A DNA stretch of 64,000 nucleotides from Photobacterium gaetbulicola Gung47 (GTDB lineage Bacteria; Pseudomonadota; Gammaproteobacteria; Enterobacterales; Vibrionaceae). The stretch is taken from the NCBI GenBank assembly GCA_000940995.1, contig CP005973.1, forward strand, positions 558,001 through 622,000. The letters are read 5' to 3'. Both the position numbers and the translations under genes were made by a program. Of the stretch, positions 41,607 to 50,835 are shown one piece after another (the first letter of the stretch is position 1; every line of letters begins with the position of its first letter). The notes beneath the pieces were generated by a model. That model searched no databases. It had not been told where the DNA came from and worked only from the letters and a program-made list of their open reading frames with translations.

Positions 41607-43698
41607 TCGCTGCTTCAATTGCGCTGATGACATCGCTGCTGGTCAGAATAACCGGAAGAGGGATCCCCGTCGGTGCACTCGGCCCGTAAACGATATTGAA
41701 CGGTACACCAAAGCGACCGTTGGAGCGCAGGTAGCCTGTCACGTAATCAGACGGTCGGGTCCAATCACCTTTCATCAATACAATATGTTCATTATCTAAT
41801 GCCGAATAAACAGGGTCTTGAAGCAGAACGCTCATTTTGTTGACCTTGCAGGTGATACACCAATCAGCGGTGACATCAACGAAGACGGTTTTTCCTTGGT
41901 TAACCTGCTGTTGGATTGCATTAATATCAAGCGGCTGCCAGGCATGATCTTTGGGAAGCGGTGTTGACCAGTGTTCGGCCGTCATGCTGCCTGCGATAAG
42001 CCCGCCGCCTGACCCGACGATGATAAATGCCATGGCCAGAATAACAGGCTTGCGACCTTTAACCTTGCCCAGACGCCACAGTAAGACAACGACGAGCAAT
42101 ACACCGACAAGAACGACGGACGCTGTTGATAGGAAGCTTGTCATCAAGCTCAATAGCCACAAACTGGTTGCCAGCATCATCAAGCCGAAGAGGCTTTTGA
42201 CCTTATCCATCCACATGCCCGGCTTCGGCAACAGTTTCGCTAGGCGAGGGAATAGAGCGATTACTAGCCAAGGAGCTGCCATACCGACAGCAAGGGCTGT
42301 GAAGATGGCAATGAGAGTGATGATATCAGCACCCAATGCAAAGGCCACAGCTGTACCGAGGAAAGGTGCACTGCATGGTGTCGCCAGTAAGGTCGCGAAC
42401 ATACCCTGAACAAAGTGTCCGGCATAAGAGTCATCGCCTTTGGTGGCCATCCAGGTATTCGTTTTGCTCGATAGGCGGATTTCGAATAGGCCAAGCATAT
42501 TGGCGGCAAACAGCGCGGTGATAATCACCATGGCAGCGATAAAGTATGGACTCTGGAATTGCACTCCCCAGCCTAGTGCCTGCCCCGATAGTTTCAGGGT
42601 GATGAGGAAACCAGCCAATAGCCAGAATGATGTGATGATGCCGGCTGCAGAAGATAGGAACTGCATACGGATTTGGCGCTGTTCAAGCCCTTCAGCGGCA
42701 ATGACACTGCTCAGTTTCATCCCCAATACCGGCAGTACGCAAGGCATGATGTTGAGGATTAAACCACCGAGTAAGGCGATACCGATAATTTCGATGAGGT
42801 TGCTGTCACTTGTGGGCAGAATGACTGGGGTATCAGTGGCAATGCCCTGGGTTTCTACCGAGAAGTCTGTATCACTGATAGTGACATTGAGTGCTTCACC
42901 CAGCAATTTGGGTTCCCCGAACCAGCTGCTCACTTTCATTTGCGCAGTGAGGGTGTCACCGTTTACGTGAATGGTCGGTTTAAGGAACGAGGCATCCTGG
43001 ACATTTTGCGATTCGCCGTCGATGAACACATCAGGCTGGGTCCATCCCAGTGTGTTAGTGGCAATCACTGACATCGTTTTGTTTTCTTTATTCCAAGAGA
43101 GAGCCTTGATTTCGACACTTGGCTGCTCGGTTGGTACACGGCTTATTCCCTGATTGTACAGGTGCATCGCCTGTTCTGATACCGTCAGGTTGGCGGGATT
43201 GAAGTCGAGCGTGATTTCGTAATCGGTCAGTACACAAATGTTGGTACAGGAAGACATGGTCAAGATACCGGACAGGAAAACCGGCTTAGACATATCTTGG
43301 ACGTGAATGGTCATCGGGAAGATGATGGTATCTTTGTAACCTAGAGTCTCGACACCCAAAAACTCATAGCGTTTAGGCATTGGCCAATGCCAGTCCACAT
43401 TATCGAGGTTATTCGATAGTGACCAATCAATAGAGGGGGCGACGCCACCTTCACCAGGGCTGCGCCAGTAGGTTTTCCAATCAGTATCGAGTTTTACTTC
43501 CAACAGGGCTTCGACGGTTTTATTTTCCGGATTTTGTTGCCCTGTCAGCATGTAGCGCAACTCGACAGGTGGATGATTTGGGTTTTGTAGCCAGCCGCTT
43601 GAGTATTCAACAGCCGAAGCCGATAACGAAAAAAGGCTGCCCAGCAGCATCACGAAGGCAGTGAGAATGGAAAATCGTTTAATAATCATATTTTTCAA
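41587..43698 (-). CDS. scsB: ScsB/DsbD-family thiol-disulfide interchange protein
   Basis: 703 residues. Signal peptide (LGSLFSLSASA), large periplasmic N-terminal domain (to ~280) with a Cys pair in SSCTNICVLTD, a central DsbD-like domain of about eight helices with Cys in MPCVLPVLGMKL and ATPCSAPFLGT, and a C-terminal thioredoxin domain with DVTADWCITCKV. It passes electrons from cytoplasmic thioredoxin across the inner membrane to periplasmic partners. The N-terminal domain is of the ScsB rather than DsbD size. The cluster here has scsD but no scsC. Confidence 0.92.
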   Translation of the reverse strand: MKNMIIKRFSILTAFVMLLGSLFSLSASAVEYSSGWLQNPNHPPVELRYMLTGQQNPENKTVEALLEVKLDTDWKTYWRSPGEGGVAPSIDWSLSNNLDNVDWHWPMPKRYEFLGVETLGYKDTIIFPMTIHVQDMSKPVFLSGILTMSSCTNICVLTDYEITLDFNPANLTVSEQAMHLYNQGISRVPTEQPSVEIKALSWNKENKTMSVIATNTLGWTQPDVFIDGESQNVQDASFLKPTIHVNGDTLTAQMKVSSWFGEPKLLGEALNVTISDTDFSVETQGIATDTPVILPTSDSNLIEIIGIALLGGLILNIMPCVLPVLGMKLSSVIAAEGLEQRQIRMQFLSSAAGIITSFWLLAGFLITLKLSGQALGWGVQFQSPYFIAAMVIITALFAANMLGLFEIRLSSKTNTWMATKGDDSYAGHFVQGMFATLLATPCSAPFLGTAVAFALGADIITLIAIFTALAVGMAAPWLVIALFPRLAKLLPKPGMWMDKVKSLFGLMMLATSLWLLSLMTSFLSTASVVLVGVLLVVVLLWRLGKVKGRKPVILAMAFIIVGSGGGLIAGSMTAEHWSTPLPKDHAWQPLDINAIQQQVNQGKTVFVDVTADWCITCKVNKMSVLLQDPVYSALDNEHIVLMKGDWTRPSDYVTGYLRSNGRFGVPFNIVYGPSAPTGIPLPVILTSSDVISAIEAANGKGVE

Positions 43699-43761
43699 TG
43701 TAATAACTCCAAGAATAGCGAAAGCGGTCTCAAGTATGGTTCGAGAGTGGTGTGCCTTGAT

Positions 43762-44148
43762 TTATTCTCGGAACACACACAGCGTCAGGTGACGCCGCCG
43801 TGTGGGAGGGATCGGTTCGGTGAATACCAGTATTGCTTTGGTTATTGCGGCATAGCTCAGCACAGCCAGAACAAAAATGAATAAACTGACAATGGCATGC
43901 TCAATGGAATGCTTGTGCATTTGCAGCAAATGATCGGCCATTGAGCATTGGTCTGAGACCGTAGAAGCACCCGTTTTTGTTGTTACTGAGTCAGAAAAAG
44001 TCGCTTGGTCGATGACATCAGAGGAAGAGGCTCTCAATTCACACGTGGCGGCATAGCCGAAATTTTGCCCGGAACAGACAAAAATGACGACCAACACTAA
44101 CAGCAAGGTAAATTTGGCTGTTTGGCTTTGGTTTACCGTTTTGCGCAT
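43762..44148 (-). CDS. small membrane protein with Cys/His/Met-rich loop, in scsA position
   Basis: 128 residues: an N-terminal signal or anchor (FTLLLVLVVIFVCSGQNFGYAA), an external loop with ATCELRA and QCSMADHLLQMHKHSIEH, then one transmembrane helix (AIVSLFIFVLAVLSYAAI) and a basic C-terminal tail. The Cys, Met and His cluster could bind copper. It lies 63 nt upstream of scsB on the same strand, the place scsA takes in Salmonella, but I cannot confirm homology to ScsA. Confidence 0.7.
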   Translation of the reverse strand: MRKTVNQSQTAKFTLLLVLVVIFVCSGQNFGYAATCELRASSSDVIDQATFSDSVTTKTGASTVSDQCSMADHLLQMHKHSIEHAIVSLFIFVLAVLSYAAITKAILVFTEPIPPTRRRHLTLCVFRE

Positions 44149-44340
44149 TGAAACTCTCAGTAAGAAATTGATTTATGGTGATTCTTTGCCTAGTTACAAA
44201 GAAGCGGCTTACAATGTCATTCAGACCGTGAGAGGTGGGAAAAGTTTCACCGTAAGCTTGCTTGGCGGTATTCTCTATTTTTTCGCTCTGTACCGCAACT
44301 GATGTGCGAGATGACTGTGAGTGCGAATGAGGTGGGCACA

Positions 44341-44379
44341 AAAAAGCCCTCATATACCATCAAGTATATGAGGGCTTTG
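44341..44379 (-). terminator. terminator after YlqF-type GTPase gene
   Basis: On the minus strand AAAGCCCTCATATAC and GTATATGAGGGCTTTTTT pair around a 6-nt loop, with a T tract, 14 nt after the stop. Confidence 0.9.
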
Positions 44380-44392
44380 CCTATCGTCGCAA

Positions 44393-45346
44393 TTAGCGCT
44401 TGTTTTTCAGGTAGCGTTTGCGGCGTTCTTCTTTCTTTTTCGCTTTCTGTTCAGCTTTTTGTTCAGCTTCGATTGCGACGTCGATCAGTTCCTGAGTGAT
44501 CATTTCTGGGCGTTCCATGGTGATTTGCCCCAGCGTGCCGTTACGCAGCTCGTTGATCAGAATTTCAGAAGCTTTATGAAGGTCGACACGGCCACCGGCC
44601 TTCAGGCAGCCACGTTTTCGGCCAATGGCTTCCATCAGCTCGATTTCGGTTTCTGGTACTTCATCTTCATCTAGGTCGTAACGGGCCTTGATGAGGTTAG
44701 GGTAGGCCTTGATCAGGTACTCGATGGTAAAGAAGGCTACATCGATGTAGTCCATGGCGGTGTCTTTAACAGCACCGGTAGCCGCTAGGCGGAAACCACT
44801 GTGTGGGTTTTCTACTTTCGGCCAAAGGATCCCCGGAGTATCAGAAAGGACAATACCATTTTGCAAGTTGATGCGCTGCTGTTGGCGGGTAACCGCTGGT
44901 TGGTTCCCGGTGATCGCAACAGTACGTCCGGCAAGGGTATTGATGATGGTAGATTTACCGACATTCGGGATACCCATGATCATGGTACGAATGTTCTTAC
45001 CCATTTCTTCACGGTTAGGCGCCAGTTTGCGGCAAAGATCCATGATCTTATTAACTTCGTTCACATTCTCAGTGGTGATCGCCAGTGCCTTCACTCCTTG
45101 CTCTTTTTCAAGGTGCTCAATCCACATCTGGGTCATTTCTGGATCAGCAAGGTCGCGCTTGTTTAGAACCTTAACAACTGGCTTGTTGGTTTTCTCGCGA
45201 AAGGTTTTGATCAGTGGGTTTTCGCTACTGAACGGAATGCGGGCATCAAGTACCTCGATGATCACATCCACCTTCGGTAGGACTTCTTCGATCTCTTTAC
45301 GGGCCTTGTGCATGTGGCCCGGGAACCACTGGATTGTGTTGCTCAT
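44393..45346 (-). CDS. ylqF: YlqF/RbgA-type ribosome biogenesis GTPase
   Basis: 317 residues with a circularly permuted GTPase domain: G4 KVLNKRDLAD (near 58-67) precedes G1 GIPNVGKST (near 120-128) and G3 LSDTPGILWP (near 171-180). The N terminus IQWFPGHMHKA is the family signature. A basic C-terminal tail (KKKEERRKRYLKNKR) would contact rRNA. In Bacillus RbgA acts late in 50S assembly; a similar role is likely. Confidence 0.95.
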   Translation of the reverse strand: MSNTIQWFPGHMHKARKEIEEVLPKVDVIIEVLDARIPFSSENPLIKTFREKTNKPVVKVLNKRDLADPEMTQMWIEHLEKEQGVKALAITTENVNEVNKIMDLCRKLAPNREEMGKNIRTMIMGIPNVGKSTIINTLAGRTVAITGNQPAVTRQQQRINLQNGIVLSDTPGILWPKVENPHSGFRLAATGAVKDTAMDYIDVAFFTIEYLIKAYPNLIKARYDLDEDEVPETEIELMEAIGRKRGCLKAGGRVDLHKASEILINELRNGTLGQITMERPEMITQELIDVAIEAEQKAEQKAKKKEERRKRYLKNKR

Positions 45347-45634
45347 TGATTGTTAACTCTTAATTGTTCGGTACCACTTTTGATGCAGTCGTGCTGCACT
45401 TACATTGGCCCAAAATCAGTCTTCAAACGATCACCATTAACCGTTCAAGGTAGCAAGCGGTTTGTGGATCTTTGCAAGACTCATGATTGTCAGTTGTGGT
45501 GAAGTTTAACGTAACTGGCAGGATACATAAATGTTTTCGGTGTTTGATTGCAGCTTTGTCCTTTCAGTTGCTTCTTTGCCTCATCAAAACATGCTAGAAA
45601 GAAGTAGACGGATTTTTAACCAAGGAGGGACGGT

Positions 45635-46117
45635 ATGTTGAAATTAGTGGCTTTTACCGAGGACGATATAGACGTGTTGATTGACTGGGTTCCTTCGGCG
45701 GAGTTCAACCATTTATGGAGTGGAGACCGTTTTAATTATCCTCTCGATACCAAGCAGTTAGCTGCGCATCTTCAAACTGAAGAGGTAACAGCCCTGATGT
45801 TGTGCCATGGTAATCAACGAGTGGGTTACATTGAGCTGTTTCGTGAATCCGAGACGACATACCGACTGTGTCGGGTACTCATTGGCGAGGCTGCTATTCG
45901 TGGTATGGGGTATGGCCAGAAAATGGTGGAACTGGCGATAGAACATGCACGTAAACAATTTCATGCAGAGCGAGCTAAGCTGACAGTATTCGAGCACAAT
46001 CACCATGCCCGAGGCTGCTATGAGTCATTGGGTTTTGTGACCGACAAGCGGAGATCCGGCTTTCACGCCGCGAATGGGCAAATATGGTCGGCGTTATATA
46101 TGAGCAAGGCAATCTAA
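45635..46117 (+). CDS. GNAT family N-acetyltransferase
   Basis: 160 residues. The acetyl-CoA site is in LIGEAAIRGMGYGQKMVELAIEHA (R-G-x-G-x-G/A pattern near 92-101), followed by KLTVFEHNHHARGCYESLGF, typical GNAT motif B. ATG follows AAGGAGGG. The acetyl acceptor is unknown. Confidence 0.9.
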   Translation: MLKLVAFTEDDIDVLIDWVPSAEFNHLWSGDRFNYPLDTKQLAAHLQTEEVTALMLCHGNQRVGYIELFRESETTYRLCRVLIGEAAIRGMGYGQKMVELAIEHARKQFHAERAKLTVFEHNHHARGCYESLGFVTDKRRSGFHAANGQIWSALYMSKAI

Positions 46118-46139
46118 GTCACTAGAGGTTGACTGAAAG

Positions 46140-46307
46140 TTATTGCGACTCTGATTTGCTCTCTTTTTTTGCCGACTTGTGCCATTTTTCAATCTCACCG
46201 CTTTCCTGCATCTCATGCAGCGCTTCAATCAAAGCTTGATCTTGCTGGGCGAAATAAAGATCTTCTTCTGCTTTGCCTCTTAGTCTCATCTTTTGTGTGA
46301 AGTCCAT
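46140..46307 (-). CDS. small charged hypothetical protein
   Basis: 55 residues, ATG at 46307 preceded by GGGGGAAGC. Sequence pattern MDFTQKMRLRGKAEEDLYFA, then DQALIEALHEMQ and a Lys/Ser-rich end (KWHKSAKKES). Predicted single helix or helical hairpin, cytoplasmic. I believe similar short proteins occur in other Vibrionaceae, but I cannot name a family. Overlooked easily because of its size; the ribosome site and coding look support it. Confidence 0.7.
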   Translation of the reverse strand: MDFTQKMRLRGKAEEDLYFAQQDQALIEALHEMQESGEIEKWHKSAKKESKSESQ

Positions 46308-46479
46308 ATAGCTTCCCCCTCCAATGATGATTTCACTATAAGTGTAGTCATTGCATCGAAGTGCTCAGGGGTTAAGTTGCAGAAGTTTGATCTGGGTCGA
46401 GGCAAAAGGGCTGATTAGTCGTATCAGCCCTTATTGGTTGGTGACAGACTTCGGAGCGGTCGTCTTTTAGTTAATAATT

Positions 46480-47850
46480 CTATGGCTTAATGTTTTGATT
46501 GTGGTGGAATAAGTTATCAGGATCATACTGGCGTTTAATTTCCACCAGACGTTGATAATTACTGTCATATGCGGCGGTTACCCGTCCGCCTTCTTCGGCC
46601 GTCATGAAGTTGACATAGGCACCCGCCGAGGCAAAGGGGGTCGTGGCTTTGAAGAAGTCCCTTGCCCAGTTAATTGCGTCTTCATCTTCAGCCGGGGTTT
46701 CCCAGCGGGCATGGACGTTGAGGACAAACTTCGCGTCACGGCTACTGTAAGCCATGGCATCAGAGGCGACAGTATTGGCCGAACCTGCTAACTGACCAAT
46801 GAAGATTTCACAATGCGGGGAGGGGAGGTTACCGGCATAGTGGAGCAACAGATCAAGAGCATCGTCATGCAGCTCAGTGAAATTGTGGGATTTCCAATAG
46901 TTACGCATACCTTCGGTTAGTAATGGATCAAAGGCTTGCTGCCACGCAGTATAAGGTTGGGCGCCGATGTGTTCACCGTGTGGGGTACCGAACTGGCGCA
47001 ATGGCTCAATCAAGGTTTCTCCCTGCTGCAAATCACCGGCGTAAAATATTGCAAGGACGATCACTTCTTTGCCATGCACCTCCTCCGGTAAGAACGGTAA
47101 TGGGGGAGCCTGGCGCATAACAACCCATACATTGAGATCTGCTGGGGCGGTTTGAGTGAAGGTTCGATATTGCTCCAAAACCTGCTTGGCTTGATCGAAT
47201 GGGTAGACAATCAAACCTGCGAGTATCTCAGGGCCCACAGAGTGAAGCTGGAATTCGAACTCGGTCACAATGCCAAAGTTACCGCCCCCACCACGGATAG
47301 CCCAAAACAGCTCACTGTTTTCAGTTGAAGAGGCAGTGAGTTGGCGGCCATCGGCGGTAACAACTTGGGCAGAGACTAAGTTGTCGATAGTCATGCCAAA
47401 TTTGCGGGTGAGCCAGCCAAAACCACCGCCCAGTGTTAGTCCAGATATACCCGTAGTCGAGTTAATGCCTACGGGCGTTGCCAATCCATGTTGCTGTGTA
47501 GCGGCATCGATGTCTGCTAACGTCGCCCCTGGCTGGACGAGGACGCGCTTGGCCCCGGGATCAACCGTTACTTTTTTCATGTCTGAAAGGTCAATCATTA
47601 ATCCGTCATCACAAATGGCGTTACCAGCGATGTTGTGGCCTGCACCTCTGATGGTAATTTCTAGCTTTTGGGCTTTGGCATAATTTAATGCGGCGAGTAC
47701 ATCTGATGTATTGGTGCATTTAACAATAACCGCAGGACGTTTATCTATCATCGCATTCCATATTTGACGGGCTTCATCATATTCAGCGTCGCCGGGTACG
47801 ATCACTCTTCCCTGAATTTGACTGGTGAGGTTGGCTTGGTGGGAACTCAT
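46480..47850 (-). CDS. FAD-binding oxidase, berberine-bridge-enzyme type
   Basis: 456 residues. FAD_binding_4 (PCMH) domain with RGAGHNIAGNA (His near 71 is the usual covalent FAD link), LVQPGATLADID, GINSTTGISGLTLGGGFGWL and AIRGGGGNFGIVTEFE. The second FAD-linking Cys of bicovalent enzymes is replaced in GINSTTG, so flavin is probably attached once. C-terminal BBE segment with YDSNYQRLVEIKRQYDPDNLF, then HHNQN. Oxidises sugars or alcohol-like substrates with oxygen. No signal peptide seen. Monocistronic. Confidence 0.9.
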   Translation of the reverse strand: MSSHQANLTSQIQGRVIVPGDAEYDEARQIWNAMIDKRPAVIVKCTNTSDVLAALNYAKAQKLEITIRGAGHNIAGNAICDDGLMIDLSDMKKVTVDPGAKRVLVQPGATLADIDAATQQHGLATPVGINSTTGISGLTLGGGFGWLTRKFGMTIDNLVSAQVVTADGRQLTASSTENSELFWAIRGGGGNFGIVTEFEFQLHSVGPEILAGLIVYPFDQAKQVLEQYRTFTQTAPADLNVWVVMRQAPPLPFLPEEVHGKEVIVLAIFYAGDLQQGETLIEPLRQFGTPHGEHIGAQPYTAWQQAFDPLLTEGMRNYWKSHNFTELHDDALDLLLHYAGNLPSPHCEIFIGQLAGSANTVASDAMAYSSRDAKFVLNVHARWETPAEDEDAINWARDFFKATTPFASAGAYVNFMTAEEGGRVTAAYDSNYQRLVEIKRQYDPDNLFHHNQNIKP

Positions 47851-47943
47851 AATGTCAGCTTATATGGCATTGCCATAAATGGTGGTATTAGACATTACTG
47901 TAGACGGGCGAGGGTATTTTTCCAGTTCAAAAAGAATGAAACA

Positions 47944-47963
47944 GGCCATACGAAAGTATGGCC
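47944..47963 (-). terminator. GNRA-capped hairpin after the molybdoenzyme gene
   Basis: GGCCATAC and GTATGGCC pair with a 4-nt loop, then TGTTTCATTCTTTTT on the minus strand. A weak intrinsic terminator for the gene at 47995. Confidence 0.5.
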
Positions 47964-47994
47964 GAGGCATGTGTTGCAGGTTCTCAATGTGCAG

Positions 47995-50646
47995 CTATTT
48001 TGATGGAGAATCTTTTGCGTTGGCTTCCAGGAAGCTCATCACTGCTTCTCGCTCGGCTGGGCTTAGGCCTGCACGTGGAAACATGCTTTTGGTTATTCCG
48101 TGCCACTGGGCTTTGGTGTACTGACGCGGGTCTTTAGCTGAATGGCATAACGTACAGCGCTGATAAAATAGGGTTTCGCCTGGGCTTTGTTCGACCTGCT
48201 TTATGGCTTGGTCTGCTGCCAGGGTAATGTTCGTTGATGATATAGGCGTCGCTCTCTCGTCAGTCAATATCTGTGGCGGCTCAAAGGCCAAGTTGTCGGA
48301 TTCTGGATCACGGCAGCGCTGAATAAAGGCAAGGCAGGTATTGGCACTATTCGCTTGGCTCAGTTCGCTACAGGCCTGGCTAGATGTGATCACATTGATC
48401 GCACCGCTGTTGCAACGTCCTTGGCTATCAAATTGAAGCCAAGCACCTTCTTCCAAACTGATCACGCCAGGCATGATGCTATCAGAGACTTTAGCGCCAG
48501 CTATGATCCGGCCTCGCTCGTTAAATATCTCAACCAAGTGCCCGTTACGGATCCCGCGCCGCTCTGCATCCTGCTTGTTGATGAGAACATATTGTCTTCC
48601 TTGTACATCTTCATATTTCCTTGTGTCGGCATTGGCCATTTGCGAATGCACTCGCATGTAAGGGTGGGGGCTGACAACATGGACTTGGTTTGGCTTTGCA
48701 TTCCCAAGGTACTCAAACGGTGCTAAGAAAGTTGGCATTGGGGGGCAGTCTTGAACGGCAAAGTTGGCGATATCCTGGCAGTACAGCTCAATTTTTCCTG
48801 AAGTCGTATGCAATGGGAACTGTTCTGGATCGCGGTAGAAGTCACCATGACGTACCCAGGTATTGGCGCTTTCCGGTGCGATTACTCTGGTATGGCCCTG
48901 TTGCCAAAACTCATCGAACGGCAATGTAGCAGAAGAGGCATGATAAGCGCGTTGCAATATTTCAGGGTAGCTCAGGCCCTCGGTGAATTGTTCTTCGACA
49001 CCGAATATTTCTGACAACCGACGGAAGATCTCAAAATCATCCAAGCTTTCGCCGTAAGGCTGAATAACCTGGCGCATGGCGTAAATTTTGTCGTTGCTAT
49101 AAGTACCGCCAGATGACAAATCGTCCCGCTCTAAGGTACTGGTGGCAGGCAGTACGATGTCGGCAAACCGCGATGAGGCACACCACCAAGGATCTTGGCA
49201 GATGAAGGTTTCCACCTGTTTATTGAGCGCAGCAATGAGCTCATTGGTGTTTTGCTGGTGGGAAAGAAGGTTATTCCCCGCATTATAAACCAGTTTTACG
49301 TCCGGATAGGTGTACTCGATCCCGTCGCGGGTAAACGTTGTCCCCGGATTATTCAGCATCTCTGAGATGCGTGATGCTGGGCAGTTAGCACTGATAGGGT
49401 TTTTGCCTTGCGACAAGCCGACAGGCATTGTTGCGCCGGATTGAGGCATCCCGCCATTGCCGTAGTGCCAACTGAACCCGACGCCTTCACCTGGTTTACC
49501 GATTTTACCCAGCATAGCTGCAAAGTTGATAATGGCCCAGTGGGTCATTTCACCATGATCGGCACGTTGCAGCGACCAGCCTGCAGCAAATTGGGTTTTC
49601 TTGCGGGCAAATAGCTCGGCCATCTCGATAATTTTCTCAGCGGGAATACCTGTAATATTTGCAGCCCATTGAGGGGATTTTACGGTGCCATCCTGTATGC
49701 CAAGTAAGTGCTCAATAAACTTATCGGCACCGACAGTATAGCGGTCGAGGTAGTCGGCATCATGCAGATTTTGGTTGTAGGCATGGTAAGCCATGGCAAG
49801 GAAAAGCGCGGTGTCAGTGTTTGGAATGATCTTCACCCACTCGGCATCTAATTCGTCATCGGTGCGAGTGCGCTGGGGGTTGACGGAGATGAATTGCATG
49901 CCGTTATCCGCGAAACGCTTCCAATGTGGATACATTTGGTGGTCAGCAACGCGAAACTCAATACGGTTGTTTTTCCACGGGTCACAACCGATCAGGACGA
50001 ATACTTCGGTGTGCTTTTCGATCACCGGCCAGGCGGTCTGCGGAGAGTAGACTTCCATATCACCAATAACGTGCGGCAGGATGACTTGGGATGCGCCACC
50101 GGAATAGTCGCCGGTGGTAGTACTCTGTCCGCCTATCAAATTAAAGAAGCGGCCTTGTAGCACTTGTGGTCGCATCAATCCGGCATGCGACCAACCACCA
50201 TAAGAGCTACTAAACAGTGCCTGATTGCCATGAGTTTGGGCTGTGGTCTGAATAGCATCGGCGACCAAGGCCAAAGCCGTTTCCCAGCTCACTCGTACGA
50301 AGGGCTCTTTACCGCGTAAGTGAGGCTTCGTATCACCCTTAGGGTCAGCTAAATAGGATTGCCGTACCATGGGGTATTTTACTCGGGTTTTGTCGTAGAC
50401 TCGGCTGATAATGCCCTCGGTCAGCATTTCGGTAGGCATGGCGTCGAGATTTTTCAGAGGTTGAACGCCGATGAGAATACCGTCTTTTACGATGGCATTA
50501 AATGGCCCCCAATGACTGGCGTGGGGAATGATAATTGTACCAGCCTCGTCAAAGCGAGTAGATGCATGAAAAACGGTAAGTCCGCCTGTTGCAGCAACAG
50601 CGGTTGCAATGGAGGCTTTGAGGAATGCGCGACGTGAAATAGCCAT
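47995..50646 (-). CDS. TorA/BisC-type molybdoenzyme with C-terminal cytochrome c domain
   Basis: 883 residues from the ATG at 50646. Tat signal (SRRAFLKASIATAVAATGG) implies folded export to the periplasm. The body is a DMSO/TMAO/biotin-sulfoxide reductase: TTTGDYSGGASQVILPHVIG (the Ser serves as Mo ligand in TorA-like enzymes), LIGCDPWKNNRIEFR, FICQDPWWCASSRFADIVLPATS and the C-terminal MGD-binding region. From about 815 to the end a small cytochrome c domain is added: CTLCH haem site at 831-835 and a Met in ITKSMFP as likely axial ligand. The fused haem may replace a TorC-type donor. No torC or torD neighbours. Substrate not proven. Confidence 0.9.
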   Translation of the reverse strand: MAISRRAFLKASIATAVAATGGLTVFHASTRFDEAGTIIIPHASHWGPFNAIVKDGILIGVQPLKNLDAMPTEMLTEGIISRVYDKTRVKYPMVRQSYLADPKGDTKPHLRGKEPFVRVSWETALALVADAIQTTAQTHGNQALFSSSYGGWSHAGLMRPQVLQGRFFNLIGGQSTTTGDYSGGASQVILPHVIGDMEVYSPQTAWPVIEKHTEVFVLIGCDPWKNNRIEFRVADHQMYPHWKRFADNGMQFISVNPQRTRTDDELDAEWVKIIPNTDTALFLAMAYHAYNQNLHDADYLDRYTVGADKFIEHLLGIQDGTVKSPQWAANITGIPAEKIIEMAELFARKKTQFAAGWSLQRADHGEMTHWAIINFAAMLGKIGKPGEGVGFSWHYGNGGMPQSGATMPVGLSQGKNPISANCPASRISEMLNNPGTTFTRDGIEYTYPDVKLVYNAGNNLLSHQQNTNELIAALNKQVETFICQDPWWCASSRFADIVLPATSTLERDDLSSGGTYSNDKIYAMRQVIQPYGESLDDFEIFRRLSEIFGVEEQFTEGLSYPEILQRAYHASSATLPFDEFWQQGHTRVIAPESANTWVRHGDFYRDPEQFPLHTTSGKIELYCQDIANFAVQDCPPMPTFLAPFEYLGNAKPNQVHVVSPHPYMRVHSQMANADTRKYEDVQGRQYVLINKQDAERRGIRNGHLVEIFNERGRIIAGAKVSDSIMPGVISLEEGAWLQFDSQGRCNSGAINVITSSQACSELSQANSANTCLAFIQRCRDPESDNLAFEPPQILTDERATPISSTNITLAADQAIKQVEQSPGETLFYQRCTLCHSAKDPRQYTKAQWHGITKSMFPRAGLSPAEREAVMSFLEANAKDSPSK

Positions 50647-50776
50647 TTTGATGTCCGTTGCCTTACTGGTGAGGCAGTAAAGCATTCACAAAAAGAAAGA
50701 TGAACAGACAGTATAAACCATAAAGGTGTATTTTAAATGGTTATTATGAAAGGTTGGTTTTTGAGGATGCGTACTA

Positions 50777-50803
50777 AAAAAGCCACTGAAAACAGTGGCT
50801 TTT
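50777..50803 (-). terminator. guaC copy 1 terminator
   Basis: On the minus strand AAAAGCCACTG and CAGTGGCTTTTTT pair around a short loop, about 35 nt after the stop. Confidence 0.88.
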
Positions 50804-50835
50804 GCAAAATCATATCTTAGCTAAAGGGCGCTATT

